64,000 nucleotides of DNA from Actinoplanes sandaracinus (GTDB taxonomy: Bacteria; Actinomycetota; Actinomycetes; Mycobacteriales; Micromonosporaceae), in contig NZ_JASCTH010000032.1 of the NCBI RefSeq assembly GCF_030009775.1, positions 56,764 through 120,763 on the forward strand. Direction: 5' to 3'. The notes beneath the pieces were generated by a model that ran no database searches, was not told the DNA's origin, and was given only the letters and a program-made list of their open reading frames with translations. This document shows, one piece after another, positions 16,723 to 25,926 of this stretch. Made by a program: the position numbers and the translations under genes. Positions within the stretch are counted from its first letter, which is position 1, and every line of letters begins with the position of its first letter.

Positions 16723-18738
16723 TCAGGCGTTGCCACAGCCGGGTCGCCGGTGTCTTCCGGCGAACGGGTCATGGTCAACTTGCGACGGGCTTCCTTCGCG
16801 CGTCGCTGCCAGCTTGTGAAGGAGGTCAGCGGCGGTGAAGGGCTTTTCGAGGAAGGCGATGTCGTCGTCGAGGATGTGGGTGGTGCCGAGCAGGCCGTTG
16901 CTGTAGCCGGACATGTAGAGCACGGGAAGGTCCGGCTGGCGTTCGTGCAGCAGTTCGGCCAGACGTCGTCCGGAGATTCCCGGCATGATCACGTCGGTTA
17001 GCAAGGCGTCGCAGCCGTGCCGTTCGTACAGATCCCGCGCTTCCGTGGCGTCGGCGGCGGTGAGCACGTGGTACCCGGCGTTGGCGAGGATGCGGGTGAT
17101 CACGCGGGCGAGCGCTGGTTCGTCCTCGACGACAAGCACGGTGCTGCCGTCTCCCCGTGGTGGCGCTTGGCTGGGCACCGGCGGGGATGCGGCCGTGTCG
17201 GCCGCCGTGGTCACCAGTGGCAGGTAGATCCGGAAGGTGGTGCCGATACCCAGTTCGGAGTACACGTTGATGCTGCCTCCGGCTTCGGTCACGATGCCGT
17301 AGACGGTGGCCAGACCCAGCCCGGTGCCCCGGCCTTGAGGCTTGGTGGTGTAGAACGGCTCGAAGATTCGTGCTGCGGTTTCCGGTGACATGCCCTCGCC
17401 GGTGTCGCTGACGAGCAGGCGGGCGTAGGTGCCGGCCGGCAGGGGTGGTTGCATGTTGACCTCGTCGCCGTCCAGGGCGGCGCTGTTGGCCTCCAGAACC
17501 AGAGTGCCGCCCTCGGGCATTGCGTCGCGGGCGTTGATCGCCAGGTTCAACAGCACCTGTTGAAGTTGGCCGGGATCGGCGTGCACGGTCAGGGGGTGCG
17601 GCGAGGGCACCGCGATCAGGTTGATGTGCTCGCCGAGGGTGCGCTCCAACATCATCTGCACTTCGGTGACCGCCGCGTTGAGATTCACGTCCTGCGGCTG
17701 GATGGCCTCCGCACGAGTGAACGTCAGCAACTGCCGGGTCAGATTGGTCGCCCGCTCCACCGCCGTACGTACCTGCGTCAGGTCGGCTTGCACGTTCGGC
17801 TGATCAGCGGTCTCCTCCGCCACGAATTCGGTGTAGTTGGCGATGATCGCCAGGATGTTGTTGAAGTCGTGCGCGACACCGCCGGCCAGCTTGCCGAGGC
17901 TCTCCAGGCGCTGTGCCTGGTTGCTGCGTTCCTCGATGGCACGCCGGCGTTCGGCGGCCTCCTTCGCCGCGGTGATGTCACGGGCCACGGCCGAGGCGCC
18001 GATGACGGTGCCCGCCTGGTCCTGGATCGGAGTGATGGTCAGCGCGACGTCGACGAGTGTCCCGTCCTTGCGCAGCCGCCGCGTCTCGTAGGCCATGCCA
18101 CGCTCACCCTGCCTGATCCGGGCGAGCACGTCTGCCTGCTCACCGGTACCCGTCTCATCGGCCAGCATCGTGGCGGGCCGGCCGAGCACCTCCTCGGCCG
18201 TGTACCCGAACAGGCGTTCGGCGCCGCCGTTCCACGCCGTGATGATCCCTTCCGGGGTCACCCCCACGACCGCGTCATCGGTGTGCTCGACCACGGTCGC
18301 CAGGGTGGCTCGATGGGCCTCTGCCGCATCGCGGGCGGCGCGTTCCCGAGCGTCGGCTTCGTCCAGCCGGTGCTGGCCCCACGGGTCCACGTAAATGGCG
18401 CCTTTGCCCAGCAGGACGCCGTAGCCTCGGCGTAGCGTCCAGTAGTAGACGCCCACTGCGGCGGTGAACAGGTCCCACATCGCCGAAGTCCAGGGCCACC
18501 CGGCAGCGTCCATGTGCATCTGGTGGGCCGCCGGGACCTGTATGACGGTGCGATAGGCCATCACCGCATGCAGACCGTGACCGACCGCGCAACTGAAGAA
18601 GATCAACGCCGTGGCGGTCGCGAGCCTGTTGGTGCGCAATTGTCCTGCGCGGGAGACCGGTACCACGATCGCGGCCGAGATCGCTGCATAGGCGACCATG
18701 ATCACCAGATTGCCCATTAAGAAGATCTGGTCCGACAT
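16723..18738 (-). CDS. Membrane-bound hybrid histidine kinase (PAS-HisKA-HATPase-REC)
   Basis: 671 residues. N-terminal membrane region with about three segments (residues 8-28, 40-62, 84-102); short coiled linker; PAS domain about 140-260 (TDDAVVGVTPEGIITAWN); HisKA with His290 in GGVAHDFNNIL; ATPase domain (INARDAMPEGG, DTGEGMSP, GTGLGLATVYGI); receiver from about 540 with acidic DE pair and Asp in LLTDVIMPG. The HDFNN box and the layout match the larger hybrid kinase at 28037, clearly a paralogue. The histidine in the N-terminal region (GHGLHAVM, HQMHM) could bind a metal or heme, but that is speculation. Confidence 0.92.
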   Translation of the reverse strand: MSDQIFLMGNLVIMVAYAAISAAIVVPVSRAGQLRTNRLATATALIFFSCAVGHGLHAVMAYRTVIQVPAAHQMHMDAAGWPWTSAMWDLFTAAVGVYYWTLRRGYGVLLGKGAIYVDPWGQHRLDEADARERAARDAAEAHRATLATVVEHTDDAVVGVTPEGIITAWNGGAERLFGYTAEEVLGRPATMLADETGTGEQADVLARIRQGERGMAYETRRLRKDGTLVDVALTITPIQDQAGTVIGASAVARDITAAKEAAERRRAIEERSNQAQRLESLGKLAGGVAHDFNNILAIIANYTEFVAEETADQPNVQADLTQVRTAVERATNLTRQLLTFTRAEAIQPQDVNLNAAVTEVQMMLERTLGEHINLIAVPSPHPLTVHADPGQLQQVLLNLAINARDAMPEGGTLVLEANSAALDGDEVNMQPPLPAGTYARLLVSDTGEGMSPETAARIFEPFYTTKPQGRGTGLGLATVYGIVTEAGGSINVYSELGIGTTFRIYLPLVTTAADTAASPPVPSQAPPRGDGSTVLVVEDEPALARVITRILANAGYHVLTAADATEARDLYERHGCDALLTDVIMPGISGRRLAELLHERQPDLPVLYMSGYSNGLLGTTHILDDDIAFLEKPFTAADLLHKLAATREGSPSQVDHDPFAGRHRRPGCGNA

Positions 18739-19165
18739 GCCCCTCAGTTCGGATAACCGTTCTGCAACCTGAGGGAGGCGCAGGTCACGCTTTCCCGCAA
18801 TATCCGGGCGTCGCCGTCGCCGAAGTCAGGCCCATGATCACGCTGGCGCTGACGCCCGCTGATCCGGTGCTGATCATCAGCCCAGCGGTGAGTTGTTGAG
18901 CCAACCCCCCAGCACACCGCCCGGTCAGCCGCTCCCCACAGGGTCACACTCAGCCGTACCGGCGACGTAGGCGCCTACAACGGCCTTGCACCCTCTGTAC
19001 ATCGCGGGCAACTGACAACGACGCCGGCCGAGGCCACTCCGGGTAGCGGACCCAGAACATGGCCTGACGGATTTCGGTCGGCTCCGGTCGGGTTGGCGGT
19101 ACCCGATCATGATCGAGGCGATGGTTACCGTTGTTCGGGTCGATCGACTGCGGCGGGGCTCTTGG
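18739..19165. other. Intergenic stretch with nothing recognised
   Basis: 427 bp between the hybrid kinase start and the end of the chemoreceptor gene. It must contain the kinase promoter. I see no gene with a ribosome site and no strong repeat. Confidence 0.6.
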
Positions 19166-20806
19166 TCAGTGACGGAATCTACCGACCAGAGCGGTCAGTT
19201 CCTGGGAGAGGCGGGTCAGGTCGGCGGCGGCCTGCTGGGTGGTGCTGGCGCCGGTGGCGGTGGCGGTGGCGACCTCGGCGACGCCGGAGACGGTGCCGGC
19301 GACCTCGCCGCTGCTGGCGGCGGCGTCGGAGACGGAGCGGCTCATCTCCGCGGTGGTGGCGGTCTGTTCCTCGACGGCAGAGGCGATGGTGGTGGTGTAG
19401 TCGCTGATCTGCTGGATCACTCCGGTGATTTCCTCGATGGCGTGAGCGGCGGTACCGCTGGAGGACTGGATCGCCGCGATCCGGGAGGTGATCTCCTCGG
19501 TGGCGCGCGCGGTCTGCTGGGCCAGTTCCTTGACCTCGCCGGCCACGACCGCGAAGCCTTTGCCGAGTTCACCGGCGCGGGCGGCCTCGATGGTGGCGTT
19601 GAGGGCCAGCAGGTTGGTCTGCTCGGCGATGGTCGTGATGAGCTTGACCACGTCGCCGATCTCGGCGCTGGCCGAGCCGAGTTGGGCGACCTGGTCGGTG
19701 GTTCGCTGGGCGACGGCCATGGCTTGTTGAGCAACCTGGGCGGCCTTCCCGGCGTTGCTGGCGATCTCGGTGATGGACGCGCTCATCTCCTCGGCGCCGG
19801 CGGCGATGCTCTGCACACCGGTGTTGACCTGCTCCGAGCCGTGCGACGCGGCGGTGGCACGGGCCGCCGCGTCGGCCGCTCCGGACTGCAGATCGGCGCT
19901 GACCGTGGTCAACTGCTGGGCAGCGCCTGCGAGGGCGACCGCCGATCCACCGATGGTGGTCACCGTCTCCCGCAGTTGAGCCACTGCGGTGTCCAAGGCG
20001 CGACCCATCTCGCCCGGCTCGTCGCCGCCGGTCAAACCGGCGGTATGGGTCAGGTCGCCGATAGCGAGGCTCTCACATACCGCCTTCACCTTCTTCAACG
20101 AAGCCACGATTCCGCGGGCGACGTACACGCCGGCGCCCAGAGCCAGCAGCAGACCCGCCACCAACAGGATCAGGGAGGCGCTACGGCGCGACTCGTACGA
20201 CGACTTCGCGGCCGCCGCAGTCTCGGCAGCGTTGCGATCCTCGGTCGCATTCATATCGGTGATGTCCTGCATCGCCTCACTCATCAGCGGCGCGAGCTCG
20301 GTGTCGCGGATCCGTTGCCACTCGGCGATGTCGTTACGGCGGCTCGCGGGCAGAAGCTTGTCTGCGGCCAGCTGTGAGTAGGCTTCGTAGTCGGCGAAAA
20401 GCTCGTCGATGGCCGGTGGGTCGGCAGCCGGCTGACTGTTGCGGTAGTTCGTGAACGCCTGTTCGATGGCCTTCATGTCCTCGGCGAGCGCCTGCTCGTA
20501 TTTCGCCTTGGTCGCCGGGTCCCGGGACACCGCATGGTTCACTACGGTCAACCGGGTCTGCAACACCGCCGCGCGCAGTTCACCGAGGGCGTCGACGCTG
20601 GCCACGTTGCTGTTGTACAGCTGTTGTGCTGACGCGCTGCCCGCGCTCATGCCCTGTAGGCCCACGATTCCCACCACCAGGGCCGCCAGCCCGGCAAGCA
20701 CCACCGCACCGAGGATCTTGACGTTGACGCTGAGGTTCGCGAACCAGCTGGAGCGCGCTTCCGCCGTAGTGCGCGTCAGACTCAACGGAGTATCCCTTTC
20801 ACTCAA
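19166..20806 (-). CDS. Methyl-accepting chemotaxis protein
   Basis: 546 residues: short cytoplasmic N-terminus, membrane segment about 30-52, four-helix-bundle type sensor domain about 55-205, second membrane segment about 211-230, HAMP (EMGRALDTAV region), and a long methyl-accepting signalling domain with the conserved hairpin (NLLALNATIEAARAGELGKG, then FAVVAGEVKELAQQ). The signalling tip contacts CheA/CheW. The start is taken as TTG at 20806 because nearest alternatives would remove the conserved N-terminus; the ribosome site is poor. A small protein gene (21329) lies upstream on the other strand, and its paralogue lies next to the other chemoreceptor (41101). Confidence 0.92.
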   Translation of the reverse strand: MSERDTPLSLTRTTAEARSSWFANLSVNVKILGAVVLAGLAALVVGIVGLQGMSAGSASAQQLYNSNVASVDALGELRAAVLQTRLTVVNHAVSRDPATKAKYEQALAEDMKAIEQAFTNYRNSQPAADPPAIDELFADYEAYSQLAADKLLPASRRNDIAEWQRIRDTELAPLMSEAMQDITDMNATEDRNAAETAAAAKSSYESRRSASLILLVAGLLLALGAGVYVARGIVASLKKVKAVCESLAIGDLTHTAGLTGGDEPGEMGRALDTAVAQLRETVTTIGGSAVALAGAAQQLTTVSADLQSGAADAAARATAASHGSEQVNTGVQSIAAGAEEMSASITEIASNAGKAAQVAQQAMAVAQRTTDQVAQLGSASAEIGDVVKLITTIAEQTNLLALNATIEAARAGELGKGFAVVAGEVKELAQQTARATEEITSRIAAIQSSSGTAAHAIEEITGVIQQISDYTTTIASAVEEQTATTAEMSRSVSDAAASSGEVAGTVSGVAEVATATATGASTTQQAAADLTRLSQELTALVGRFRH

Positions 20807-21328
20807 GCCACCGAGACCCGCTCCACGAGCACCGTTTCGACGTCAGATGCCCCTGCCCTGAAGATCGGCAAACGGAGGGCAACCACTGAGCGGGTTCGGC
20901 CTATCCGGCTACTGCCGCCCGCCCGCACGCCGACGCTCGCGGTGGCATGCGAGGTAAACCCGCCGCCGTGACGGGCAGTCACAGTCGCACGGTCCCGTCC
21001 GATCTATCGCGCTGCGGCCGGTGTCGGGGCAGGGGGTAGTGCCACCCGGAAAGATGTCGCGTCGGCCATGATTGACCCCGGGACTACCTCTACTGCGCAC
21101 AGCCGGATTGTCGGCGCAGGACCCACGAACAGACGTGAGATCATCGCGGATAGCCGCCGATGCATCTGGCGACGATCCAACACCCCGCAGCCAGCCGCCT
21201 CCGACCTCATCCCGGTACTACACGATTGGGCCAGTCGAGTCGAGAAATTTCGGTCCCGGCCCTCGGATACTGCGCGATCATCAGCTTGTGTGGTCTGACC
21301 CGAAAGCCAGACTTGGAGGAGCTGCCAG
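20807..21328. other. Intergenic stretch, promoter region only
   Basis: 522 bp between the divergent chemoreceptor gene and the small protein gene at 21329. No supportable reading frame; a copy of ATTGGGCCAG-type sequence near 21220 does not resolve into a repeat. Confidence 0.5.
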
Positions 21329-21598
21329 GTGACATCGTCGACTCAGCCACCTGCCGCAGCGGACAGACAGGACCTCATCAACGAGTTACTTGCCGCAGCC
21401 CTGCAGGCGGCTACCGCGATAGACGACGCGATGCACGCCTCAGCGGTGGTGGGAACGCAACGGCCGGAAGCTCGCTCCCCCTTGATCATGATCGCTGCAG
21501 CGCTGTCAGGCATCCGTGACACCCTCATCTGCGCCGCCGATCGCATCGAGCAGCTGCCGTCGTCCGCGAGTCCCGAGCCGCGGAGCACCATGGGATAA
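21329..21598 (+). CDS. Small helical protein, chemoreceptor-associated family (copy A)
   Basis: 89 residues, predicted mostly alpha-helical. GTG start at 21329 with GGAGGAG 8 bases upstream. Core (about 14-75): DLINELLAAALQAATAID, then ALSGIRDTLICAADRI. This matches the product of 40804-41055 (DVVNQCLAAALQAHTALD ... ALTTIRDNLLRWADDL), so the two are paralogues. Both lie beside a chemoreceptor gene: this one divergently, the other immediately downstream. No known family recognised; a possible role as a soluble partner of the receptor is inference from position only. Confidence 0.65.
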   Translation: MTSSTQPPAAADRQDLINELLAAALQAATAIDDAMHASAVVGTQRPEARSPLIMIAAALSGIRDTLICAADRIEQLPSSASPEPRSTMG

Positions 21599-21692
21599 CG
21601 ACAGCGGTCGCACGTATCGACAGCACATGGAGGCTTTCGGCCTGACGGTAGGAGTAAGCCAGGCCAGCAGCGTCCGCAGGTCCGTGTCGGTG

Positions 21693-21756
21693 AACCACAA
21701 CGCGTCTGACGGATCATCAGAGATGGCCGTGATGATCCGTCAGACGCGTTGTGGTT
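21693..21756. repeat. Perfect 27-bp inverted repeat
   Basis: Arms at 21693-21719 and 21730-21756 are exact reverse complements (27/27) around a 10-base spacer; each contains CGTCTGACGGATCATCA or its complement. No T-tract follows on either strand. The stretch 21599-22016 otherwise holds no supportable gene. It could be an inverted-duplication scar, a cruciform or very strong bidirectional hairpin near the IS element. Confidence 0.75.
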
Positions 21757-22016
21757 GGCGATCTGATCGATCAGGAGTACGAATCATGGCCACTGCCGGG
21801 GATGCTGGCCTGGCTCAGGCCGTCGGCGAGCACCTCCTTCACACATGCCGTTAGTTCCACGGAACTAAACAGCTTGCGCATGATCGGTTACTGCGGCCGG
21901 TCACCGCCAATGACCGACTGCTGACAAGCACGACCGGCAGTGCGTCAGTGCCTGCGTCCCCGCGAATCTATTGCGCCATCGCGACATCGTTCATCACAAG
22001 CATGCCGATGTCGCTG

Positions 22017-23704
22017 AGCCTCGATCCACCGATGAATGCTGGGATCGGAGGACCCCGGAGATAGAAAGTGCCCTCTGAACTGGAAGGATAGGAGTTCTGA
22101 CGCTTCTATTCCGCCGTTCGAGAGGGCACCTCGCAGGTGAGATTACGCCATGACGTGCCGGTGGCGCGCGCGACGTTCGATGACCGGAATCTGGTGTCGT
22201 GTGCCGGTCTGGTCCCGGTGATGCGCCTGGCCCAGCAGTCCGGCCTGCACGACGCCGTCGGGGCCCGGGTCCGGCTGCCGACGGACAAGGGCACGAACCC
22301 GGCCGGGAAGGTCGCCACGATCGTCGCCGGGATGCTCGCCGGGGCGGACAGCATCGACGACCTCGACATCGCCTGGCATGGCGGCATGCGATCGCTGTTC
22401 ACCAGCGCGTACGCGCCATCGACGCTCGGGTCGTTCCTGCGCACGTTCACCCACGGTCATGTCCGGCAGTTGCAGGCCGCCGCCCGCGACACCCTGATCG
22501 GCCTGACCGGGCAGGCACCGATCTTGACCGGCGCGGAGGTGTTGACCTTTGTGGATATTGACTCGATGCTGCGGCGTGTCTACGGCAAGCAGAAGCAGGG
22601 CATCGGGTTCGGTCACGCCAAGGTCGGCGGTTACAACGTCTGGCTGCGCGGCTACAACCCGTTGATCGCCACGCTGTCCGCGCCGGTGATCGCCGCGACC
22701 CGGCTACGTTCGGGTAACGCTGGTTCCGCCCGCGGCGCTGCGAGCATGATCGCCGAAGTGATCACCACCGCCCGGTCCTGCGGCGCCACCGGCGAGATCG
22801 TGGTCCGAGCCGACTCGGCGTTCTACGCCAAGACCGTCATCGACGCCTGCCGGCGCCGCGACGTGCGGTTCTCGGTCACGACCCGGATCGACGCGAAGAT
22901 CCGCACCGCCTGCGACAGCATCGACGACCAGCAGTGGACCGACATCAAATATCCGCAAGCCGTCTGGGACGAAGACCAACAACGGTGGATCTCCGACGCG
23001 CAGATCGCCGAAACCATCTACACCGCGTTCGCCAGCACCCGGCATGAGGTGACCGCCCGGCTGATCGTGCGCCGGATCCGCCGCGACGATCCCACCCAGC
23101 ATCCTGATCAGCAAGAACTCGTGCCGGCCTACCGCTATCACGCAGTGTTCACCGACAGCCCGTTCACGCTGGTCCAGGCCGAAGCCCAGCACCGCGGTCA
23201 CGCAATCATCGAACAGGTCAACGCCGACCTGATCGCCGGACCTCTCGCGCACCTGCCGTCGGGCCGGTTCACCGCCAACGACGCCTGGCTGACCTGCGCC
23301 GCGATCACCCACAACCTCACCCGCACCGCCGGGCATCTCGCCGGCGGCGCCTACCGCACCGCCCGACCCGCGACCATCCGCACCAGGATCGTCAACATCG
23401 CCGCCCGCCTCGCGCACCGAGCCCGCAGCATCCACCTGCACCTACCCGAACACTGGCCCTGGCAGGCAGCGTTCGACAACCTGTTCACCGCCGTCTCGAC
23501 CACACCCGGCTGAAAACCTCATACCGGACTGAACCAGACGGCTCAGACACAGGCCACACCCCTCGACCCGCCCGACCAGCCCCTGCCGGAGCAAGCCGAT
23601 CCACGTGCTCGGCGGTTCCCACCTGCCCGCCGAACACCCACAATATCGACCATCGAAGAACGACTATCAATCGTCAGCACCAACTACATCGGTGGATCGA
23701 GGCT
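22017..23704 (+). mobile_element. IS1380-type insertion sequence
   Basis: Inverted repeats AGCCTCGATCCACCGATG at 22017-22034 and its exact reverse complement at 23687-23704 bracket the transposase gene, giving a 1688-bp element; the match extends a few bases outward with mismatches (CTGAGCC versus CTCAGCC). I could not identify a 4-bp target duplication, so flanks may have rearranged. Inside, upstream of the transposase, a near-perfect stem GTGCCCTC ... GAGGGCAC (about 22069-22127) could limit read-in translation. Confidence 0.85.
22137..23513 (+). CDS. IS1380-family transposase
   Basis: 458 residues, full length for the family. Landmarks: GLVPVMRLAQQSGL near the N-terminus, first catalytic Asp in LTFVDIDSMLRRVYGKQKQG, second in IVVRADSAFYAKTVID, and a C-terminal region with NDAWLTCAAITHNLTR. 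GTG start at 22137 in frame with the conserved N-terminus. The frame is intact and the inverted repeats are well conserved, so the element may still be active. Confidence 0.93.
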   Translation: MRLRHDVPVARATFDDRNLVSCAGLVPVMRLAQQSGLHDAVGARVRLPTDKGTNPAGKVATIVAGMLAGADSIDDLDIAWHGGMRSLFTSAYAPSTLGSFLRTFTHGHVRQLQAAARDTLIGLTGQAPILTGAEVLTFVDIDSMLRRVYGKQKQGIGFGHAKVGGYNVWLRGYNPLIATLSAPVIAATRLRSGNAGSARGAASMIAEVITTARSCGATGEIVVRADSAFYAKTVIDACRRRDVRFSVTTRIDAKIRTACDSIDDQQWTDIKYPQAVWDEDQQRWISDAQIAETIYTAFASTRHEVTARLIVRRIRRDDPTQHPDQQELVPAYRYHAVFTDSPFTLVQAEAQHRGHAIIEQVNADLIAGPLAHLPSGRFTANDAWLTCAAITHNLTRTAGHLAGGAYRTARPATIRTRIVNIAARLAHRARSIHLHLPEHWPWQAAFDNLFTAVSTTPG

Positions 23705-23966
23705 GAGGGGCTACCTTCGTCAGTATTTCCGCTGCTGGAAGGATAGCGGCGAGCTCACCGAAGCTGGAAGCGTTTACTCCTTCGTCACCGTCACCGTGGC
23801 GCGAATCGCGAACTGTCTCACACCGTGCTGCGGCGAGGACCAAAGGCTCAGGTCCCGGACTTCGGTTTGCCGGCTAACCCGATCTGCTGCACCGACACTG
23901 CACCTGTGCGAGAGCGAGAAAACGAACGAGTGCTTCCTACGGTGGCCGTAGTTGCCTAAACCGGGG

Positions 23967-24212
23967 ATGGTGAACGTGGCGCGGATCGTTGCCGCCGAGG
24001 ACGAGGTCGATGTCGCGGACTGGCTTGACCTGGTTCTGGGGCGTGCTGGACACACCGTCTATACCGCTCTGGACGGCCCTACGGCGTTGGAGTTGATCGC
24101 GGTCCGCCAGCCCGACCTGGTCATTCTGGATCAGCGGATGCCCGGCATGACGGGGCTGCAAGTCGCTGATCGACTTCGCGCCGATCCTGTCACCGCAAGC
24201 ACGCCGGTACTG
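23967..24212 (+). pseudogene. Truncated response regulator receiver
   Basis: From ATG 23967 the frame reads VARIVAAEDEVDVADWLDLV ... DLVILDQRMPGMTGLQVADRL, a receiver with its acidic pair and phospho-acceptor Asp, similar to the receiver at 16275. Receiver similarity stops after ADPVTASTPVL at about 24212, before the conserved Lys, where STAS-like sequence starts on the opposite strand. The frame stays open beyond but the sequence is no longer receiver-like. Confidence 0.65.
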
Positions 24213-24332
24213 ACCGGACAGGTCAAGTTCGAGGCCTCTACCCGGGCCGCCGTCGAGCAGTACGCGGAGCTGGTCGCGGAACGTCGACGTGGTGGCGCAA
24301 TCGAGGTCTCCCGTGACCGTCACCGTGACCAC
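24213..24332 (-). pseudogene. N-terminal fragment of a STAS anti-anti-sigma factor
   Basis: Minus strand: VVTVTVTGDLDCATTSTF, then RDQLRVLLDGGPGRGLELDLSG, the first half of a STAS domain closely resembling the protein at 35201 (VTGDLDIATTALF...LELDLSA). It ends before the conserved phosphorylatable Ser/Thr region and abuts the receiver fragment tail to tail, so two signalling genes were fused by deletion here. Confidence 0.55.
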
Positions 24333-24367
24333 GTCGAACGGCGAGTGGACAGTGGTTCACGTAGGTC

Positions 24368-24785
24368 GCTGACCAGACAAAATAGAAATCGTCCCTGGTC
24401 AGATGACGCTACCCGACGTCACTGAACGCTATTCGGCGCCGTGCGGCGCTGCCCGTGACCACCCCAGCTGCTCCCCGTCGATCACGAGCTTTGGGGAGCA
24501 GTGCCGCACGACCCCCGGCAGGAACGCCGGATTCATCGGCACGGTGCTCCCCATGACCGACAAGAACGGCCAACGAGTAGCACAAACTCGCCCTCCGGCA
24601 GGAACCACCCTGCTCCCCAGAGCACGGAAGCGCAGTAACCCACCTGGGAGCCGCCCGATTGGAAGGCTTGCTCCCCGCCGGACACCGGCAGGACGCCCAT
24701 CTGGGAGCAGGCCTGGGAGCACATGACCGCCCAGCGACAGCCCAAATGCGGCCGTCTTACTATCGCGCTGCTCCCCCACATCACC
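24368..24785. repeat. Dispersed ~415-bp repeat, copy 2
   Basis: Diverged copy of 4726-5137. The 5' stem-loop is perfect here: CTGACCAG, spacer with AAAATAGAAATCG, CTGGTCAG. The body has about nine TGCTCCC/GGGAGCA motifs in both orientations, several at matching positions in copy 1 (for example TTTGGGGAGCAGTGCCGCAC versus TTTGGGGAGCAGCGCCGCAC), and the 3' end again reads TACTATC then CGCTGCTCCC. The stretch 24333-24954 holds no other feature I can support. Confidence 0.7.
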
Positions 24786-24954
24786 GAGCATCTACCGCGC
24801 TCGCGATCACCGAATGCAGTCGAGATGGATCACTGAACCATGATCACGTTTACGGATTTAGCCGAGAAGAGTGCGCCGAACTCTTGCTGGCCATGACAGC
24901 AATGCCGCTCCTTGAAGGGACGCGGCGGAGAGGCATTTTTTATGTGCGGCCGAC

Positions 24955-25320
24955 TCATTCTGCATACGCGGCCAACGCCGTGGCGAACGTCTCCTGGCCC
25001 GCGGCGAACGCATCGGTGTACTTCTGGGTGTCGGCGGGCTTCTGCGAGATTATCTGGAAGGCGGTGTCCAGCCGCGCCTGCACCGTCGCCTTGTCCAAGA
25101 CACCGATCGCTTTGACCGACGCGACGTTGCTGCGATAGATCCGCTGCGCGGAGTCACTGGCCTCACCCAGCGCGGACAGCCCCAGCACCCCGACCAGCAA
25201 CGCGACCAGCGCGGCAAGCGCTACCGCCGTCAGAATCTTGATGTTGACACTCAGGTCGGCGAACGACCGTCGCCCCGCGGCGACAGGTGTCACCGGAACG
25301 GCACCCACAGAGGTATTCAC
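24955..25320 (-). pseudogene. Truncated methyl-accepting chemotaxis protein (N-terminal part only)
   Basis: GTG start at 25320 with GAGGAG upstream. It encodes VNTSVGAVPVTPVAAGRR, a membrane segment (ILTAVALAALVALLVGVLGL) and the first part of a four-helix-bundle sensor (RIYRSNVASVKAIGVLDKAT), very similar to the receptor at 19166. After ALAAYAE it hits a stop and no HAMP or signalling domain follows, so the gene is truncated. Confidence 0.75.
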
Positions 25321-25926
25321 GTGGTTCTCCTCGGCGCGCATGGCAGAAGCGCTCCAGCCACATTCCGGCCGGGCACTTCCCACGGTCAGCCCCCGCCGTC
25401 CGCGCTACTCCCGATCGGCAACCACCGGCAACCGCTGAGCGGTCGGCGCAGGTTCAGGCAGGCGCACTGCCCGCGTCGTGTCCGGGGAGCGTGACCCGAC
25501 CCCCTGGAGACGGGCGAGGGCAGGTCACGCCGCACCCCGAAGGCACCCTGCCGTTGTTCCCGTCGGCCACCGAACTCGCCGGCTGAAGCGGTTGCATAGC
25601 GTCTGGCGCCACTCGTCCGGGTGGGTCTATCGGAGGAATGGCGATGGCAGGTTGCTGCTGTATGAGACTCACACAATCCGGTTTTGATGCTCCACACGCC
25701 GGGTTGGAGCTGGCCGCCACCCCCGGGTGTAGTTGCTGTCTCCGGCGATGTTCCCGCACCGAATCTCGGGGCCACCGACGCTGCTGGTGGGTGGGGTGGC
25801 AGTAACCGTCGTGGTGGCCTGCTGCTATCGGCGTGGCGAATGATCGCCGGTTTCCTCTCCTTCATGCCGGTGTCTCTGCTGAACTGGGCAACCAAGAAGA
25901 TACGGTGAGCCACGAGGGAGCAAACG
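25321..25926. other. Stretch without a supportable gene
   Basis: 606 bp between the chemoreceptor remnant and the GAF kinase. Open frames on both strands lack ribosome sites and have no recognisable similarity. The kinase promoter is presumably near 25830-25910. Confidence 0.5.

Noticed and set aside
22080..23750. CTGGAAGGATAG shared near both ends of the IS1380 region (about 22079 and 23737) as a target duplication
   Set aside because: The sequence lies inside the inverted repeat on the left and outside on the right, so it cannot be a target-site duplication; probably chance or an old rearrangement.
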